Shown here piece by piece: positions 61,046 to 64,000 of a stretch of 64,000 bases of DNA. The translations under genes and the position numbers were made by a program. Under the pieces are notes generated by a model, which made no database searches, was not told where the DNA came from, and was given only the letters and a program-made list of their open reading frames with translations. Numbering within the stretch: position 1 is the stretch's first letter; the number at the start of each line of letters is the position of its first letter. Source of the stretch: an uncultured Pseudomonadota bacterium (GTDB lineage Bacteria; Myxococcota_A; UBA796; GCA-2862545); NCBI GenBank assembly GCA_913061235.1, contig CAJXTB010000004.1, forward strand, positions 248,001 through 312,000. The letters run 5' to 3'.

Positions 61046-62296
61046 ATGCCTGTCTACGAATACAAGGGCTTTGATGCTTCTGGAAAGGCAGTCAATGGCA
61101 TTGTAGACGCCGACAATGGCAAGGTCGCGCGGTCTCGCCTGCGTCAGAAGGGGCTGTTCCCGACGGACGTGTACGAGCAGACCAAAGAAGGTGGGGGAAG
61201 CCGAGGAACAGGGCTGAACCGTGAAATCGACTTCACGAAGTACACCCAGTTCATCACTGTGCGCGACATTGCCAATACCACCAAGCAGCTGTCCATCTTG
61301 CTGGGGGCGTCTGTGCCCATGGCCGAGTCGTTGACCGCACTGGTGGACCAGACGGACAAGCAGAAGCTCAAGGTGATTCTCAGCGAAGTCAAAGAAGACG
61401 TTGTTGAGGGCGCTACCTTGGCGGACGCACTCAAGAAGCACCCGAAGCTCTTTGGAAAGCTGTACGTTCAGATGGTGCGGGCTGGCGAGCGAAGTGGTGC
61501 TCTGGACACAGTTCTTAAGCGCCTGTCGCAGTTCAGTGAGGGGCAGGTCAAGCTCCAAGGCCAGCTCATTGGTGCGCTTGCCTACCCGCTGCTGATGTCC
61601 GTTGTCGGTACGCTGATGATTGGCGGCTTGTTCCTGTTTGTTGTGCCGCAGATGCGCGAGATTCTCGATGGCCTCGGTGGTGGAGATTCGCAGCTTCCGT
61701 TGATCAGTCGCGCTGTCTTCCTGTTCGGTGACATTCTGACGAGCCCATGGATTCTCGTCATTATCATGGCGTTGGTGGCGGGAGGCTTTGGCTTCCGCTG
61801 GTGGTCGAAGACGGACCCCGGTCGGTTCCGTATTGACGGTTGGAAGCTCAAGACACCAGTGTTGGGCCGTCTCAATCGCATGGTCGCAGTCAGTCGGTTT
61901 TGTCGCACACTGTCTACGTTGCTCGCCAGTGGCGTGCCGATTGTCAGCGCTCTGCACATTGTCCGAGATGTCGTTGGCAACACCCACATCGCCCAAGCGG
62001 TGGATGACGCAGCGGTCAACATCCAAGAGGGCCACTCCATCGCAAAGCCGCTTCGTGCTTCGGGCCAGTTCCCTCCGATGGTCGTGCACATGGTGACCGT
62101 TGGCGAGCGCACGGGTGAGCTGGAGACCATGCTGACTTCCATCGCAGATGCTTACGAAGACGAGGTCGAGTCGGCCATGACCGCACTCACGAGCATCTTC
62201 GCGCCGGTCATGATCTTGATTCTCGCCGGGGCCGTGTTCTTCGTCGCCCTTGGACTGTTGCTACCACTCCGCAGCATGACCGAGATGATCCGATGA
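61046..62296 (+). CDS. gspF: Type II secretion inner-membrane protein GspF
   Basis: The 416-residue protein has the two GspF cytoplasmic helical repeats (TTKQLSILLGASVPMAESLTAL and FCRTLSTLLASGVPIVSALHIV, each followed by VxxGxS-like segments) and three membrane helices near 180, 235 and 390. It begins MPVYEYKGFDASGKAVNG, standard for the family. It anchors the platform and the ATPase. Length is normal. Confidence 0.95.
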   Translation: MPVYEYKGFDASGKAVNGIVDADNGKVARSRLRQKGLFPTDVYEQTKEGGGSRGTGLNREIDFTKYTQFITVRDIANTTKQLSILLGASVPMAESLTALVDQTDKQKLKVILSEVKEDVVEGATLADALKKHPKLFGKLYVQMVRAGERSGALDTVLKRLSQFSEGQVKLQGQLIGALAYPLLMSVVGTLMIGGLFLFVVPQMREILDGLGGGDSQLPLISRAVFLFGDILTSPWILVIIMALVAGGFGFRWWSKTDPGRFRIDGWKLKTPVLGRLNRMVAVSRFCRTLSTLLASGVPIVSALHIVRDVVGNTHIAQAVDDAAVNIQEGHSIAKPLRASGQFPPMVVHMVTVGERTGELETMLTSIADAYEDEVESAMTALTSIFAPVMILILAGAVFFVALGLLLPLRSMTEMIR

Positions 62297-62459
62297 ACAC
62301 TTGGCTTTCACGAAGAGAGACGACGGATGTGACGCGGATTGCTGCGTCGCTGCGGCCCTCGCGTACGGGAGTGCGCATCGGGCCTGGCTCCTTGCACTCG
62401 ACGCCGCCTTCGTCGCCTCTTGGGCCGTTTGACTCTGGTGGTCCATCCTTGGAGATGTC

Positions 62460-62867
62460 ATGTCACGATTGAAGTACCGAACCTCTGCTCATCCGTCCCG
62501 AGCGGGCATGACTCTCGTCGAGATTGTGGTGGTTGTCGCCATTCTTCTGGTGCTGACCAGCGTGCTGTCATTCGGCATCTTCAACATCTACAAGACCAGC
62601 TATACCCAGGTCGCATCGCTTGAAATCAGGCGTCTAGGCGACCAAGTCGTGATTCACGAGCTCGTCCATGACGCGGTTCCCACCCAGGCCGAAGGTCTTG
62701 CTGCTCTGTCTGACGACGGCCAGACTCCGACGGACTCGTGGCGCAATGCCTACGAGTACGACGCAGATGCTCCCGTGCGGGCTGGCTTTGACATCACCTC
62801 CCATGGTTCGGATGGCGAGCCGGGCGGCAGTGGAAACGACGCGGACATCCATCACTCCGACCTCTGA
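62460..62867 (+). CDS. gspG: Type II secretion major pseudopilin GspG, first copy
   Basis: The 135-residue pseudopilin has a prepilin leader cut before Met17 (RAG/MTLVEIVVVV), Glu at mature position 5, and a hydrophobic helix to about residue 40. Its C-terminal part (ITSHGSDGEPGGSGNDADI) matches the Ca-binding loop of GspG (xSxGxDGxxGGxGxxADI). The central segment lacks the usual DPWGNPY and reads DSWRNAYEYD. It is the first of two tandem copies and lies 163 bases after gspF. GGAG lies upstream of the ATG. Confidence 0.88.
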   Translation: MSRLKYRTSAHPSRAGMTLVEIVVVVAILLVLTSVLSFGIFNIYKTSYTQVASLEIRRLGDQVVIHELVHDAVPTQAEGLAALSDDGQTPTDSWRNAYEYDADAPVRAGFDITSHGSDGEPGGSGNDADIHHSDL

Positions 62868-62937
62868 AGCACACAGCTCTCAGCCAACTCACCGAATTCT
62901 TAGACTCATCACTCTCTTTGCTCTGGAGGAGCCCCCA

Positions 62938-63351
62938 ATGCTTCGCAATCGCCTTCAATACCGCAACGCCGCAGATGCCGAGCGCGCCGGTATGACCCTC
63001 GTCGAAATCATCGTCGTTATCGCCATCATCCTGGTTCTGACCAGCATTTTGGCCTTCGGCATCTTCTCTGTCTTCGGACAGGCCAAGGCTGACGCAGCCA
63101 AGGTTCAGATGAGCCGCCTGGAGTCCCGCGTTCAGATCTATATGGCGCGCAACGGCTCGGTACCGAGCGGCAGTGACGGCCTTGCTGCCGCTGTTGCCCC
63201 GGACGAAGTGCCGAATGACCCTTGGGGCAACCCGTACCGCTACGTCACTCCCGGTGCGAATGGCAAGGCCTACGACATTGTGTCGCTCGGCTCTGACGGC
63301 GCCGAAGGCGGCACCGGTGAAGCCGCTGACATCCGCTTGTCGGACAACTAG
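62938..63351 (+). CDS. gspG: Type II secretion major pseudopilin GspG, second copy
   Basis: The 137-residue pseudopilin has leader cut RAG/MTLVEIIVVI, Glu5, and the full GspG motifs: DGLAAAVAPDEVPNDPWGNPYRY and VSLGSDGAEGGTGEAADIRLSDN, including the Ca-binding loop. It is the more canonical copy and likely the main shaft subunit. GGAGGAG lies 7-8 bases before the ATG. The first copy ends 70 bases upstream. Confidence 0.95.
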   Translation: MLRNRLQYRNAADAERAGMTLVEIIVVIAIILVLTSILAFGIFSVFGQAKADAAKVQMSRLESRVQIYMARNGSVPSGSDGLAAAVAPDEVPNDPWGNPYRYVTPGANGKAYDIVSLGSDGAEGGTGEAADIRLSDN

Positions 63352-63362
63352 GAAACACACGG

Positions 63363-64000
63363 ATGAGCTTCGGACCTGCCCGGCATGAACTCGTAGAAGC
63401 GTCTTGGCGCAGTGGTCAGCTTGACCCACTGCCTGGGAACGTGGTTGCTGGGTCGTCCGGTCGGCGTTCGTTGGCTCGGTCGCGCTGGCGTTCCGGCATG
63501 ACCTTGCTCGAAGTCATCGTGGTTATCGCCATTGCTTTGGTGCTCACCGCGGTCATGGCCGCGGGCATTTCCTCGATGTTCTCGCTCAATCAGCGCAGTG
63601 CGGCCAGTCAGCTGGCCATCACCTACACGCTGCTGCGAGAGGAAGCGGTTCTGCGGAACCAGACCTTCCGCGTGGCTTACCACCTGGATGGTAACTACTA
63701 CCAAGTGGAGATGGGCGACCCGAACGTGCTCATCTTCAAAGACGAAGACCAGCGCAAGGACTACGAGAGCGAGCGTCACTCCAAGCTTACCCGGCAGACA
63801 GCCGAACAAGTGGAGGCCGATGACCCTCTCGGTGGATTTATGGCAGTAGCACCGTTCGAAGGCGAACGTGTGGACCTACCAGGCGGCACCGTCTTCGGCG
63901 GCATCAAGACTCCGCAGTACAACGACATGGTGCGTCCGAGCGGCGGTGAAGAAGACGAAGAAGACCCGTTGGTTGTGTACTCGTACGTCTTTCCTACCGG
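63363..64000 (+). CDS. gspH: Type II secretion minor pseudopilin GspH, C-terminus cut by window end
   Basis: From ATG 63363 the frame runs to the window end (212 codons). A 45-residue basic leader precedes the prepilin cut RSG/MTLLEVIVVIA, with Glu at mature position 5, then a hydrophobic helix. The globular part fits GspH (SSMFSLNQRSAASQLAITYTLLREEAV, GNYYQVEMG), and the tail is acidic (GGEEDEEDPL). The leader is much longer than usual; GTG 63441 would shorten it to about 19. AGGAA lies 8 bases before 63363. Confidence 0.85.
   Translation, partial: MSFGPARHELVEASWRSGQLDPLPGNVVAGSSGRRSLARSRWRSGMTLLEVIVVIAIALVLTAVMAAGISSMFSLNQRSAASQLAITYTLLREEAVLRNQTFRVAYHLDGNYYQVEMGDPNVLIFKDEDQRKDYESERHSKLTRQTAEQVEADDPLGGFMAVAPFEGERVDLPGGTVFGGIKTPQYNDMVRPSGGEEDEEDPLVVYSYVFPT

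Noticed and set aside
60149-62089. 646-residue open frame antisense to gspE and gspF
   Set aside because: It is a mirror of two well-supported genes on the other strand, has no ribosome site and shows no known motif; long antisense frames are expected at this G+C content.
62293-62472. Short plus-strand frame starting in the gspF stop (ATGA) and running into gspG
   Set aside because: The 59 codons are rich in Ser, Pro and Arg and have no pilin or other feature; the gap is more likely untranslated, although coupling cannot be excluded.

Overview
The window (about 60% G+C, dense, both strands used) looks like chromosomal DNA of a predatory- or social-type Gram-negative bacterium of the Myxococcota / former Deltaproteobacteria kind. 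The reasons are three complete Ser/Thr protein kinases plus a degenerate kinase-like fragment, two class III nucleotide cyclases, many lipoproteins of unknown function, an Asp/Cys-rich MopE-like protein, a DUF1501 cluster, and a type II secretion operon behind a sigma-54 promoter. No gene names a genus, so the assignment is an inference. I see no insertion sequence, phage, CRISPR array or rRNA.

Layout. 0-4 kb: a Trypco1-type protein overlapping a truncated kinase-like frame, a cNMP-binding protein, tRNA-Ala(GGC) with its terminator, a thioredoxin-like lipoprotein and rpsU. 4-12 kb: an outer-membrane protein, holA, rpsT, lepA with two coupled genes including a GH57 branching enzyme, then mtgA with a leucine-rich-repeat protein. 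12-17 kb: trxB, a rhomboid-TPR protein, a Lon N-domain protein and queG. 17-23.6 kb: a tight plus-strand operon: TPR membrane protein, DEDDh exonuclease with a WYL-like tail, GT4 glycosyltransferase, split Alg14/Alg13-type transferase, Ser/Thr kinase and trypsin-like protease. 23.6-31.2 kb: oppBCDF with a coupled TerB-like gene, and a separate oppA with an unusual insertion. 31.4-36 kb: two more kinases flanking a DUF2779 nuclease-like gene. 36-45.4 kb: pdxJ, a cyclase-FHA protein, DUF4919, a QueF-like protein without its catalytic cysteine, thiC with a TPP riboswitch, several lipoproteins and a membrane cyclase. 45.4-50.6 kb: topB-modA-modB-modC-GST, all overlapping. 50.6-54.7 kb: a DUF1549-like / DUF1501 / cytochrome-like cluster. 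55-64 kb: a type II secretion operon (gspC, a hybrid gene, gspD, E, F, two gspG, gspH) running off the end.

The most interesting system is the secretion operon. A perfect sigma-54 promoter precedes it and also settles the gspC start. Between gspC and gspD lies a gene that joins a secretin N0-like domain to a GspC-type PDZ domain, each half closely resembling one of its two neighbours. Other items worth a second look are the QueF-like protein lacking its thiolate, the OppA insertion, the exonuclease-WYL fusion in a polysaccharide and kinase operon, and the Trypco1 / degenerate kinase pair at the left edge.
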